Assembly (NCBI GenBank): GCA_032119475.1 | Contig: JAUMCA010000042.1 | Coordinates: 1-14,048 of the forward strand | Length of the DNA: 14,048 nt | DNA from: F1-60-MAGs149 sp032119475 | GTDB taxonomy: Bacteria > Actinomycetota > Thermoleophilia > Gaiellales > F1-60-MAGs149 | Direction of reading: 5' to 3' | Shown here: positions 1-6,208 of the stretch, one piece after another | How positions within the stretch are numbered: position 1 is the first letter of the stretch | Layout of the letters: each line of letters opens with the position of its first letter | The notes under the pieces: generated by a model | Seen by the model: only the letters and a program-made list of their open reading frames with translations | Database searches by the model: none | What the model was told of the DNA's origin: nothing | Made by a program: the position numbers and the translations under genes

Positions 1-1149
1 CGTGGGGGCGACGCCAAGCTGGCCCTGCGCGTTCGCGCCCCAGCACCTCAGGCGCCCCGCGCGCGTGCTCGCACACGTCGAATCGGCACCCGCGGCGACC
101 AGGGTCGCCTGCAGCCCGAGCACCTGAGTCGGCGTCTCGCTCGGGGTCGTCGTGCCGTTGCCGAGCTGGCTGCTTCCGTTCGCGCCCCAGCACAAGACCG
201 ACGTTCCATCGGCAACTGCGCAGGCGTGCGTGAGCCCGACGCTGATCCACGACGGCGACAGATCGCCGAGGGCGACGCGCACCGGGCGGGCGCTGGACGC
301 GGCCGAGCCCGAACCGAGCTGTCCGCTCTCGCCGGCGCCCCAGCACCAGACCGAGGCGTTGCCTTGCTGCGGCGAGGCGATCGCGCACGTCGTGGCGCCG
401 CCCGCAGCCAGCTGATTGACCGTGCCAGCCCGCTTCGGGAGCCTGACGCGCACCGGCGTCGCGCTACTCGTGGTCGTGCCATTCCCGAGCTGACCCGACG
501 TCCCGAGGCCCCAGCAGACGACGGTCGGACCGGCTGCCGCACAGGCGTGCCCGGCACCGGCGGCGACGAGGTTCGGCGAAGACGAGGACCCGTCACCGGT
601 CGACAGCGAGGCCGTGCCCGTCACGATCGCCGGGCCGTGGATGCCCGCGCCGCGATCACCCAGCTGGCCGCTCGCGTTGTCACCCCAGCAGGAGATCCCG
701 TCGGAGCCGATGATGGCGCAGACGAAGGTGCCGCCCACGGCCACGCCGACCGCGTCGCCCGACAGGCGCACCGGCACGGGCTCCGCGCTGGCCGCACCCG
801 CCGTCCCGCGACCGAGCGCGCCATACGTGTCGTCGCCCCAGCAGCGCACGTGGGTCGCCTGGTTCCGCCGCGTGACGGTCGCGCACGTCGTGGTCTGGCC
901 ATTGGGCGCCGCGCTCCCGATGCTGACCGCACTGGCGCCCGCGCGGGCGGGCAGCGCCACTGCGCCCGGCGCCGCGACCGGCGCGCCGGCATCGTGCCCC
1001 GCCTGGCCCGATCCGTTGGCGCCGAAGCAGTTCGGCACGCCATCGGCGCGGACGACGCACGCGACGCCGTTGCCGACGGCGAGCAGCTCGCCGCAGGCGC
1101 TGAGCAGGAGGCCCATGCCGAGCAGAGCAGTGATCAGGAGCAGTCGCAT
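1..1149 (-). CDS. RCC1-repeat predicted lipoprotein (C-terminus cut by window edge)
   Basis: The frame is open from an ATG at 1149 to the window edge, giving 383 residues of a longer protein. A hydrophobic N-terminus ends in the lipobox LLSAC (Cys19), which predicts export and lipid anchoring on the outer face of the membrane. Seven RCC1-type repeats follow, each resembling V-A-G-x-x-x-x-C-A ... C-W-G-x-x-x-x-G-Q-L-G; the first is degenerate (CFGANGSGQAG). Each repeat carries two cysteines, which would suit disulphide formation outside the cell. RCC1 repeats build seven-bladed beta-propellers and usually bind proteins or surfaces; no enzymatic residues are evident, so the ligand is unknown. 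The gene follows the amidotransferase by 31 nt but has its own -10-like TACAGT 6 nt before the ATG. I am confident of the repeats and fairly confident of the lipoprotein call; the full length is unknown. Confidence 0.88.
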   Translation of the reverse strand, partial: MRLLLITALLGMGLLLSACGELLAVGNGVACVVRADGVPNCFGANGSGQAGHDAGAPVAAPGAVALPARAGASAVSIGSAAPNGQTTTCATVTRRNQATHVRCWGDDTYGALGRGTAGAASAEPVPVRLSGDAVGVAVGGTFVCAIIGSDGISCWGDNASGQLGDRGAGIHGPAIVTGTASLSTGDGSSSSPNLVAAGAGHACAAAGPTVVCWGLGTSGQLGNGTTTSSATPVRVRLPKRAGTVNQLAAGGATTCAIASPQQGNASVWCWGAGESGQLGSGSAASSARPVRVALGDLSPSWISVGLTHACAVADGTSVLCWGANGSSQLGNGTTTPSETPTQVLGLQATLVAAGADSTCASTRAGRLRCWGANAQGQLGVAPT

Positions 1150-1155
1150 GGCGGG

Positions 1156-1161
1156 ACTGTA
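1156..1161 (-). promoter_or_regulatory. -10-like box TACAGT of the RCC1 gene
   Basis: TACAGT ends 6 nt before the ATG at 1149, so transcription would begin at or next to the start codon and the mRNA would be leaderless. I see no Shine-Dalgarno sequence. This hexamer-to-start geometry recurs at ten other genes in the window. I do not see a clear -35 box. Confidence 0.5.
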
Positions 1162-1180
1162 CACCGCGCGCCGTTCGGGA

Positions 1181-1906
1181 TCAGCCGCGCGCGGCGTAGG
1201 CCGCAGCGGCCTCGACGAACGCGCGGAAGATCGGCGCGCCAGTCGTCTCGTGCGCCTCCTCGGGATGCCAGAGCACGCCGATGCAGAAGGCCTTGCTCGG
1301 ATCCTCGAGTCCCTCGACCGTGTCGTCGGGCGCCTTCGCGGTCACCGCGAGGCCCTCCCCGACGGTCGCGATCCCCTGATGGTGATGCGAGTGGATGACG
1401 GTGCCGCTCGTGACGAGCTCCTGCAGGCGGCCCCCGGTGATCTCGATCGGGTGGTTCGACCACTCTCCGAGCCTCACGCGGTGCACGTCGCCGTCGACGA
1501 TGTCGCCGAGGTGCTGCTCCAGCGTGCCGCCGTAGGCGATGTTGAGGAGCTGGAAGCCGCGGCAGACGCCGAGGACCGGCATATCCCGATCCAAGGCGCC
1601 CCGCAGCAGCGCCAGCTCGGCGGTGTCGCGCCGGACGTTGGGCGGATCCGCAGTCGGATGCGCATCGGCGCCGTAGTGGGCCGACCCGATGTCATCGCCG
1701 CCCACGAGGATCAGCCCGTCCATCGCGGCCAGCGCCTCCTCCGCGAACCCGTCCATCTCCGGGAGCGGCGGCACGAGCAGCGGGAATCCACCGGCCACGA
1801 GGATCGAGTTGACGTAGGCCTGTGGCGCAAGGCACGCCGGCATGTCGGTCCACGGCCCCCACGACGCGTCGCGCCAGTAGGCGGTGATCCCGATGCGCGG
1901 CCTCAT
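1181..1906 (-). CDS. Class I glutamine amidotransferase, gamma-glutamyl-gamma-aminobutyrate hydrolase (peptidase C26) family
   Basis: The 241-residue protein opens MRPRIGITAYW, typical of PuuD-like C26 hydrolases. It shows the oxyanion-region GGDD at 69-72, the nucleophile elbow GVCRG with Cys115, the family-typical HSHHHQG at 172-178, and the HPEE motif giving His214 and Glu216 of the catalytic triad. The length matches the family. Such enzymes cleave gamma-glutamyl amides in the cytoplasm, for example in putrescine/GABA catabolism, but the rest of a puu pathway is not in the window, so the substrate is open. The ATG at 1906 is chosen because the conserved N-terminus begins there and a TAGGGT box lies 8 nt upstream; the open frame extends further upstream only as noncoding shadow over sepF. 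It lies 38 nt after the sepF stop. Confidence 0.9.
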   Translation of the reverse strand: MRPRIGITAYWRDASWGPWTDMPACLAPQAYVNSILVAGGFPLLVPPLPEMDGFAEEALAAMDGLILVGGDDIGSAHYGADAHPTADPPNVRRDTAELALLRGALDRDMPVLGVCRGFQLLNIAYGGTLEQHLGDIVDGDVHRVRLGEWSNHPIEITGGRLQELVTSGTVIHSHHHQGIATVGEGLAVTAKAPDDTVEGLEDPSKAFCIGVLWHPEEAHETTGAPIFRAFVEAAAAYAARG

Positions 1907-1914
1907 CGCGAGGA

Positions 1915-1920
1915 ACCCTA
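1915..1920 (-). promoter_or_regulatory. -10-like box TAGGGT of the C26 hydrolase gene
   Basis: TAGGGT lies 8 nt before the ATG at 1906, in the short gap after sepF, and no ribosome binding site is evident. It suggests a separate leaderless transcript for this gene rather than only read-through from sepF. Confidence 0.4.
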
Positions 1921-1944
1921 GCGCCTCGCGGCGGCGAGTTGCCC

Positions 1945-2532
1945 CTAGGCGTTGGGGCTGAAGAAGCCCTGGTCGACGAGACGCTGTCGATCCTCGGCCG
2001 ACACCTCGACGTTGGCGGGCGTCAGCAGGAAGACCTTCTCGGCGATGCGCTGGATCGCGCCGTCGAGGGCGTACGTCATGCCGGACGCGAAATCGATCAT
2101 CCGCTTCGACAAATCCGGTTCGCAGGTCTGGAGGTTCATGATCACCGGCACGCCGTTCTTGAAGCGGTCGGCGATCTGCTGCGCGTCGTTGTAGGACTTC
2201 GGCGCGATCACGTGCACGCGCACGGCCGCCGCGGCGTTCGAGGACCGCGCGGGCGCGGCATCGGGCGCCGGGCGCAGCACGCTCGTCTCGGCAGACGATC
2301 CGCCGCCGCTCCACGGGCGGCGCGCGCGACCGGGGGCCGTCTCCTCCTCGGCGAACAGCTCGTCGTACTCGTCGGCCTGCTTGCGCTTGCGCCGGTCGAG
2401 CCGGCGGACGCTGGAGCTGCGCGACGGCTTCTCCGGCTCGTCATACGTGCCGGAGACGTCGTCGTAGAGGGTCTCGTCCTCGGCCAGGCCGAAGTAGACG
2501 AGAGATCGGTGCCAGATGCTGCCGCTCGACAT
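1945..2532 (-). CDS. sepF: Cell division protein SepF
   Basis: The 195-residue protein has the three-part layout of SepF. An N-terminal stretch (residues 1-16, MSSGSIWHRSLVYFGL) resembles the membrane-binding amphipathic helix. A long charged, low-complexity linker (about 20-103) is rich in Asp, Glu, Arg and Ser. The C-terminal SepF/DUF552 core (about 104-185) contains VRVHVIAPKSYNDAQQIAD, GVPVIMNL and a DFASGMTYALDG block close to the usual consensus. SepF polymerises on the inner membrane face and anchors FtsZ; it is standard in Actinobacteria, which lack FtsA. It is third in the yfiH-yggS-sepF run, but TATGCT 6 nt before the ATG suggests an extra leaderless promoter of its own. ftsZ itself is not in the window. 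Confidence 0.95.
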   Translation of the reverse strand: MSSGSIWHRSLVYFGLAEDETLYDDVSGTYDEPEKPSRSSSVRRLDRRKRKQADEYDELFAEEETAPGRARRPWSGGGSSAETSVLRPAPDAAPARSSNAAAAVRVHVIAPKSYNDAQQIADRFKNGVPVIMNLQTCEPDLSKRMIDFASGMTYALDGAIQRIAEKVFLLTPANVEVSAEDRQRLVDQGFFSPNA

Positions 2533-2538
2533 GGCGGG

Positions 2539-2544
2539 AGCATA
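2539..2544 (-). promoter_or_regulatory. -10-like box TATGCT of sepF
   Basis: TATGCT is the best match to a sigma70-type -10 box in the window and ends 6 nt before the sepF ATG at 2532. It would give a leaderless mRNA independent of the upstream yfiH-yggS transcript. No -35 hexamer stands out at the usual distance. Confidence 0.55.
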
Positions 2545-2571
2545 CCCCCTGCGCCACCGAGCGTCGCGTCA

Positions 2572-3264
2572 CTACGCAGGCGGGCGCAGCAGCACGGAGC
2601 CGGCGCGCACGAGGGTCGCGCCCTCCTCCACGGCGACCTCGAAATCCTGCGAGGTCCCCATCGACAGCTGGTCAAGCGCATGGACGCCGACCCAACGGGC
2701 CGTCGATCGCTCCGCGAGCTCGCGCAGCGCGCGGAACGCCGGACGCGACTGCTCCGGATCCTCCGCGAACGCCGGCATGGTCATCAGCCCGTGCACGCGG
2801 ACGTTCGCCAGCCCCGCGAGCTCGTCGAGGAACGCGTCGAGCGCATCCGGCGCGACGCCCTCCTTGTCGGGGTCGCCGGCCGTGTTGACCTCGACCAGGA
2901 CGTCCTGCGGCGCGGGCGATCGGGCATCGACCTGCTGCGCGGCCGAGGTCGTCGACAGCGAGTGGATCAGGGCCACGCGCCCGGCGATCTCCTTCACCTT
3001 GCGGCTCTGGAGATGGCCGATGAAGTCCCACGTGAAGAGGTCGCCGTGGGCCTCCTGCTTCGCGACGAGCTGATCGGTCCGGTTCTCGCCCACGCGGCGG
3101 ATGCCGGCCGCGTGCAGGAGCGGCAGATCCTCGACGGGCAGGTACTTCACCGCCGCGACGATCTCGACGGCCTGCGGGTCGCGCCCGGCGCGCGCGCAGG
3201 CGGCGGCGATCCGCGCGCGGGTGGCGGCGACTCCCGCCTTGATGTCGTCGGGGTTCGCGCTCAT
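2572..3264 (-). CDS. yggS: YggS family PLP homeostasis protein (PLPBP)
   Basis: The 230-residue protein shows the YggS/PROSC pattern: IVAAVKYLP with the PLP-binding Lys40, GENRTDQL at 59-66, WDFIGHLQSRKVK at 79-91, VEVNTAGDPDKEG at 124-136, and HGLMTMPAF followed by LSMGTSQDFEVAVEEGAT near the C-terminus. The family binds pyridoxal 5'-phosphate without known catalysis and buffers cellular B6 and amino/keto acid pools. The ATG at 3264 overlaps the yfiH stop in an ATGA arrangement, so the two are translationally coupled. The last motif, VRAGSVLL, departs from the common VRIGTAIFG. sepF begins 39 nt downstream. The open frame extends far upstream antisense-like through yfiH, but nothing there resembles a protein family. 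Confidence 0.93.
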   Translation of the reverse strand: MSANPDDIKAGVAATRARIAAACARAGRDPQAVEIVAAVKYLPVEDLPLLHAAGIRRVGENRTDQLVAKQEAHGDLFTWDFIGHLQSRKVKEIAGRVALIHSLSTTSAAQQVDARSPAPQDVLVEVNTAGDPDKEGVAPDALDAFLDELAGLANVRVHGLMTMPAFAEDPEQSRPAFRALRELAERSTARWVGVHALDQLSMGTSQDFEVAVEEGATLVRAGSVLLRPPA

Positions 3265-4031
3265 GCGTCCTCGCCGAGACGGTACGCGATGACGCCCTGG
3301 CGCCCGGTGATGCCGCCGTCGCGCCGGTGCGAGAAGAAGGCGTCGGCATCGGTGATCGTGCAGAGGCCGGCGATCTCGACGGCGTCCGGCGACAGCCCGC
3401 TGTCGATCAGCGCGATGCCGGCGCAGGCGGCGAGGTCCGCCCGGCCGTCGTGGACCGCCGGCTCGCCGAAACGGGCGACGAGCGGCTCCGCGACGTCGGG
3501 CCCGACCTCGTAGGCGAGCGGCCCGGCGCACGGTCCGACCGCGGCGGCGCACGGCCCGCTGCCGAGTGCCGCGACGGCGGCCTCGATCGCGCCCGCGACG
3601 AGACCGCGCCAGCCGGCGTGCACGACCGCGAGCGCGCTGCCGTCGAGCGCGGCGATCACGATCGGCACGCAATCGGCGGACAGCGCGACCAGCGCGAGAT
3701 CCTCCTCCCGCGTGACGAGCGCGTCGGCCTGCGGCAGCTCGGCCGGCGCGAGGAACCCGTCGTCGAGCGGCACGGCCTCCCGCACCGCCGCCCCGTGGAC
3801 CTGGTGGTTGAGCACCGTCCGCGCCGGATCCGCGCCGACCGCGGCGCACAGCCGCCGCCGGTTCTCGCGCACCGCCTCCGGCGCGTCGTCGGTCAGGAAC
3901 CCGAGGTTGAGCGACGAGAACGGCCCCTCCGACACGCCGCCCCGACGCCCGGAGAACGCGGCCACGATCCCCTCCGGCCCGTCCCAGCGCAGGAGCGGGA
4001 AGGCGTCGAAGGCGTCCCAGTGGAGCGGCAT
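3261..4031 (-). CDS. pgeF: PgeF/YfiH peptidoglycan editing factor (multicopper polyphenol oxidoreductase, laccase-domain family)
   Basis: The 256-residue protein has the DUF152/laccase-domain signature: FSGRRGGVSEGPFSSLNLG at 26-44, NHQVHG with His79, SADCVP with Cys121, VVHAGWRG with His138, AVGPCAGP at 164-171, and FFSHRRDGG...TGRQG at 232-246. His79, Cys121 and His138 are the conserved metal-site residues. Members are reported as purine nucleoside phosphorylases or adenosine deaminases, and in E. coli YfiH edits misincorporated residues in peptidoglycan precursors. It heads a yfiH-yggS-sepF run typical of actinobacterial and firmicute division clusters and overlaps yggS by 4 bp. The ATG at 4031 fits the family N-terminus and lies 6 nt after a TAGGCT box whose first two bases lie in the inverted repeat. 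Confidence 0.93.
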   Translation of the reverse strand: MPLHWDAFDAFPLLRWDGPEGIVAAFSGRRGGVSEGPFSSLNLGFLTDDAPEAVRENRRRLCAAVGADPARTVLNHQVHGAAVREAVPLDDGFLAPAELPQADALVTREEDLALVALSADCVPIVIAALDGSALAVVHAGWRGLVAGAIEAAVAALGSGPCAAAVGPCAGPLAYEVGPDVAEPLVARFGEPAVHDGRADLAACAGIALIDSGLSPDAVEIAGLCTITDADAFFSHRRDGGITGRQGVIAYRLGEDA

Positions 4032-4037
4032 GGCCGG

Positions 4038-4043
4038 AGCCTA
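4038..4043 (-). promoter_or_regulatory. -10-like box TAGGCT of pgeF
   Basis: TAGGCT ends 6 nt before the pgeF ATG at 4031 and predicts a leaderless yfiH-yggS transcript. Its first two bases (TA) are the outer end of the left arm of the inverted repeat, so the region upstream of the box is entirely repeat sequence. Confidence 0.5.
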
Positions 4044-4162
4044 CCGCGGGGTGGCGCGAAGGGGTCAGACCGAAACGCGACACCCCGAACCCCGCCGCGC
4101 TGTTCGGACCCGTGCCGCCCATGTCGCGTTTCGGTCTGACCCCTTCGCGCCACCCCGCGATA
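4042..4162. repeat. 121-bp inverted repeat (REP/MITE-like palindromic element)
   Basis: The arms 4045-4082 and 4122-4159 are perfect 38-nt reverse complements. Beyond them there is one mismatch (4044/4160) and then a further TA pair, giving 41-nt arms. The 39-nt centre holds a second 6-bp stem (4085-4090 with 4102-4107). Each arm includes the nested short palindrome GGTCAGACC (4063-4071 and its complement at 4133-4141). The element fills the space between the divergent pgeF and protease genes. Its symmetry, its compactness and the terminal TA dinucleotides suggest a non-autonomous mobile or REPIN-type element; TA ends would fit TA-targeting families such as IS630/Tc1, but the TA may equally be the -10 boxes. 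No transposase is present. Confidence 0.9.
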
Positions 4163-4166
4163 CGCT
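4161..4166 (+). promoter_or_regulatory. -10-like box TACGCT of the site-2 protease gene
   Basis: TACGCT lies 8 nt before the GTG at 4175. Its first two bases are the outer end of the right arm of the inverted repeat, mirroring the pgeF side. It supports the GTG start and a leaderless mRNA. Confidence 0.5.
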
Positions 4167-4174
4167 GCAGCGAC

Positions 4175-4870
4175 GTGTTCGGGAACTACGGCGACATCTT
4201 CACGGCGGACAAGCTCGAGCAGCTGCTCATCCTGCTGCCGGTCCTGATCGTCTCGATGGTGCTGCACGAGATGGCGCACGGCTACACCGCCTACCGCCTC
4301 GGGGATCCGACGGCGCGCATGCTCGGACGCCTGTCCCCCAACCCCGTGCGCCACATCGACCCGATGGGCTCGGTGATGTTCGCGATGTCCTGGGTCGCAT
4401 CGGGCGGCAACTTCCTGTTCGGCTGGGCCAAGCCGGTGCCGGTGCAGCCGCGGTTCTTCAACCACCCGCAGCGCGGCTTCGCGATCGTCGCCCTCGCCGG
4501 CCCGATAACCAACATCCTGCTGGCCCTGCTGATCGCCATACCGCTCCAGCTCTCGAACATCCTGACGCTCGAGGGCGGGGTGTTCTACGAGCAGGCCGAC
4601 GCATCGCCGTGGCAGCAGGCCTTCGCGCTGGCGTTCTTCCTCAACATCTGGCTGGCGATCTTCAACATGCTGCCGATCCCGCCGCTCGACGGCAGCCGCG
4701 TGCTCGGCGCCTTCATGCCGCGCGAGATGTACGCGGCGTGGTCGCGCCTCGACCAGTACGGGATGATCATCCTGCTCGGGCTGATCTTCTTCTTCCGCCC
4801 GCTCCTCGACATCGTCAGCGCGATCAGCAATCCGATCGCCGTCGCGCTCTTCACCATCGCCGGCGGCTGA
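4175..4870 (+). CDS. Site-2 protease-type intramembrane metalloprotease (peptidase M50 family)
   Basis: The 231-residue protein carries the zinc-binding HEMAH at 31-35 within a hydrophobic segment, and the third-ligand motif LDG at 171-173 after NMLPIPP. GPITN at 109-113 matches the conserved loop of short S2P homologues. I see about five to six hydrophobic segments, near 16-36, 64-80, 103-132, 148-168, 195-212 and 217-230. There is no PDZ or CBS domain, so it belongs to the minimal soil/environmental M50 type, whose substrate is not known. The GTG at 4175 is preferred: an ATG at 4112 or 4121 in the same frame would translate part of the inverted repeat, whereas the GTG sits 8 nt after a TACGCT box. 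The next ORF begins within its stop codon. Confidence 0.9.
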   Translation: MFGNYGDIFTADKLEQLLILLPVLIVSMVLHEMAHGYTAYRLGDPTARMLGRLSPNPVRHIDPMGSVMFAMSWVASGGNFLFGWAKPVPVQPRFFNHPQRGFAIVALAGPITNILLALLIAIPLQLSNILTLEGGVFYEQADASPWQQAFALAFFLNIWLAIFNMLPIPPLDGSRVLGAFMPREMYAAWSRLDQYGMIILLGLIFFFRPLLDIVSAISNPIAVALFTIAGG

Positions 4871-4965
4871 TGGGCTCCCGGTCGCTCCTCTGGGCCGGCA
4901 TCGTGATGGCGGTCATCGCGCTCGCGTTCACCGCGTTCGGCCTCGTGGCCGGCGACGGCCGCTAG
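4870..4965 (+). CDS. 31-residue single-pass membrane protein coupled to the protease
   Basis: A small ORF starts at an ATG that shares its A with the protease stop (TGATG), a classic translational-coupling junction. The product opens MGSRSLLWAG, has one hydrophobic stretch (about residues 6-26, rich in Ala, Val, Ile, Leu and Phe), and ends GDGR. The positive N-terminus and the DGR tail suit a single transmembrane helix. I recognise no family. It may be a partner or regulator of the site-2 protease, or just a short tail ORF. Its TAG stop lies inside the CTAG palindrome that also supplies the stop of the convergent tRNA nucleotidyltransferase gene. Confidence 0.6.
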   Translation: MGSRSLLWAGIVMAVIALAFTAFGLVAGDGR

Positions 4966-6206
4966 TCCGCGCGGTCCGCGAGCCACGCGAGCTGGGCGTC
5001 GCGTTCGCCGCCCACGGAGCCCTCGATGACGGCGCGCCGCAGGTCGACGAGCGCGCGGCCGATCGCCGGCCCCTCCGCCTGCTGCACCCGCTTGACATCC
5101 TCGCCGTCGACGGCCAGCGCGACGTGCCGCAGCCGCCCGAGGTAGCNNNNNNNNNNGTAGCGCTTCGCCTCGTCGCCCCCGGCCGCGACGACCGCCTCGA
5201 TCGGCACGCGTCCGCAGGCCGCGTCCACGTCCGCGTCCGACGCACCGGCGATCGCGCCGCGCAGCGACGCCGCGTCGGCCGCCGCGAGCGCCGCGCGGAT
5301 GGCGGCGCGATCGAGCCCCGCGTCCGTCAACCACGGCGCCCGGCGCTCGAGCGGCAGTCCGGCGGCGAGCATGCCGACCCCGAGCGCCAGCCGGTCCGCG
5401 TCGCGCGCCTCGTCCTCGACCAGCACCCACGCGGCGCGCAGGGCGCGCGCATCGACGGCCGCACCGAGGCCGGGTTCGATGCCGTCGAGGACGCCCCAGC
5501 CGACGAGCACGTGGACGACCGCCGCCGGATCCCTCTCCGTGAACGCGAGCGCGAGCGCATCGACCATGCGGCGCGTGCCGGTCAACGCGCAGAAGCCGCC
5601 GTGCGCCGCCGCGCGAGCGGCGTGCTCGAGCGTGGCGTCGGGAGCGGCCTTCAGCCGTACCGCGTAGCGGGCGACGCGAACGAGGCGCGTGGCGTCCTCC
5701 TCGAACGCATCCGGCCGCAGGAGCCGCAGCACGCTGGCGCGCAGATCCGCCTCGCCGTCGAACGGGTCGAGCAGCGTGCCCGCGCCCGGCCCGACGACGA
5801 CCGCGGCGATCGCGTTGACGGTGACGTCGCGACGTGCCAGATCGGCCTCCAGCGACGCGGGCTCGACCTCCGGGAGATCTCCCGGGTGCGGATACCGCTC
5901 GCGGCGCGCGGTGACCACGTCCACGGGCGGGCGGCTGAGCACCGTGGCGGTCCCGAACGGCGGATAGGTCCGCACCTCGGCGCCGGTGAGCGCGGCGAGC
6001 CGTGCGGCGAACGCGATGCCGTCGCCCTCGACGACGACGTCCACCTCCCGCGGCTCCTCGCCGCGCAGCAGGTCGCGTACGACCCCGCCGACCAGCGCCA
6101 CGCGCTGCCCGTCCTCCGCCGCCTCGACCAGCAGCGGCACGGTCTCGCGGACCCGCGCGGAGCCGGCGAGCAGCGCGCGCGCATCACGTGGTGCGCGCGC
6201 GCCCAC
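4962..6206 (-). CDS. cca: tRNA nucleotidyltransferase / poly(A) polymerase family (CCA-adding type), interrupted by an assembly gap
   Basis: The class II nucleotidyltransferase head is clear: ALVGGVVRDLLRG (37-49), the metal-site strand REVDVVVEGDGIAF (53-66), the PPFGTATVL region, ARRDVTVNAIA (124-134), and LRPDAFEEDATRLVRVARYAVRL (163-185), the template-reading motif. The VVEGDGIAF wording resembles the clade that includes A-adding or CC-adding enzymes, so full CCA addition is not certain. The acidic pair reads E-x-D rather than the usual D-x-D. The product is about 414 residues as given, or 409 if the N gap is an artefact. The GTG at 6206 lies 2 nt after the ridA stop, implying coupling; no earlier start is likely because the frame upstream is ridA antiphase sequence. 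Confidence 0.87.
   Translation of the reverse strand: MGARAPRDARALLAGSARVRETVPLLVEAAEDGQRVALVGGVVRDLLRGEEPREVDVVVEGDGIAFAARLAALTGAEVRTYPPFGTATVLSRPPVDVVTARRERYPHPGDLPEVEPASLEADLARRDVTVNAIAAVVVGPGAGTLLDPFDGEADLRASVLRLLRPDAFEEDATRLVRVARYAVRLKAAPDATLEHAARAAAHGGFCALTGTRRMVDALALAFTERDPAAVVHVLVGWGVLDGIEPGLGAAVDARALRAAWVLVEDEARDADRLALGVGMLAAGLPLERRAPWLTDAGLDRAAIRAALAAADAASLRGAIAGASDADVDAACGRVPIEAVVAAGGDEAKRYXXXXYLGRLRHVALAVDGEDVKRVQQAEGPAIGRALVDLRRAVIEGSVGGERDAQLAWLADRAD
5147..5156. other. Assembly gap (10 N) inside the tRNA nucleotidyltransferase gene
   Basis: Ten N interrupt the coding frame. The five bases before the gap (5142-5146) and the five after it (5157-5161) are both GTAGC. The minus-strand frame is the same on both sides. 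Removing 15 nt (the N run plus one GTAGC copy) keeps the frame and gives a smooth protein, ...DEAKRYLGRLRHV.... The gap is therefore probably a placeholder between contigs that actually overlap. Confidence 0.95.
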
Positions 6207-6208
6207 GC

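Noticed and set aside
226..1398. Plus-strand open frame opposite the RCC1 gene
   Set aside because: The minus strand encodes regular RCC1 repeats with CWG and GQLG motifs; the plus-strand translation is Arg-rich noise.
4042..4162. The large inverted repeat as a transcription terminator
   Set aside because: It lies between two divergent starts, upstream of both promoters, so no transcript of these genes ends there.
5147..5156. A real frameshift or pseudogene in the tRNA nucleotidyltransferase gene
   Set aside because: The frame is the same on both sides of the N run, and joining through GTAGC also preserves it, so nothing indicates inactivation.
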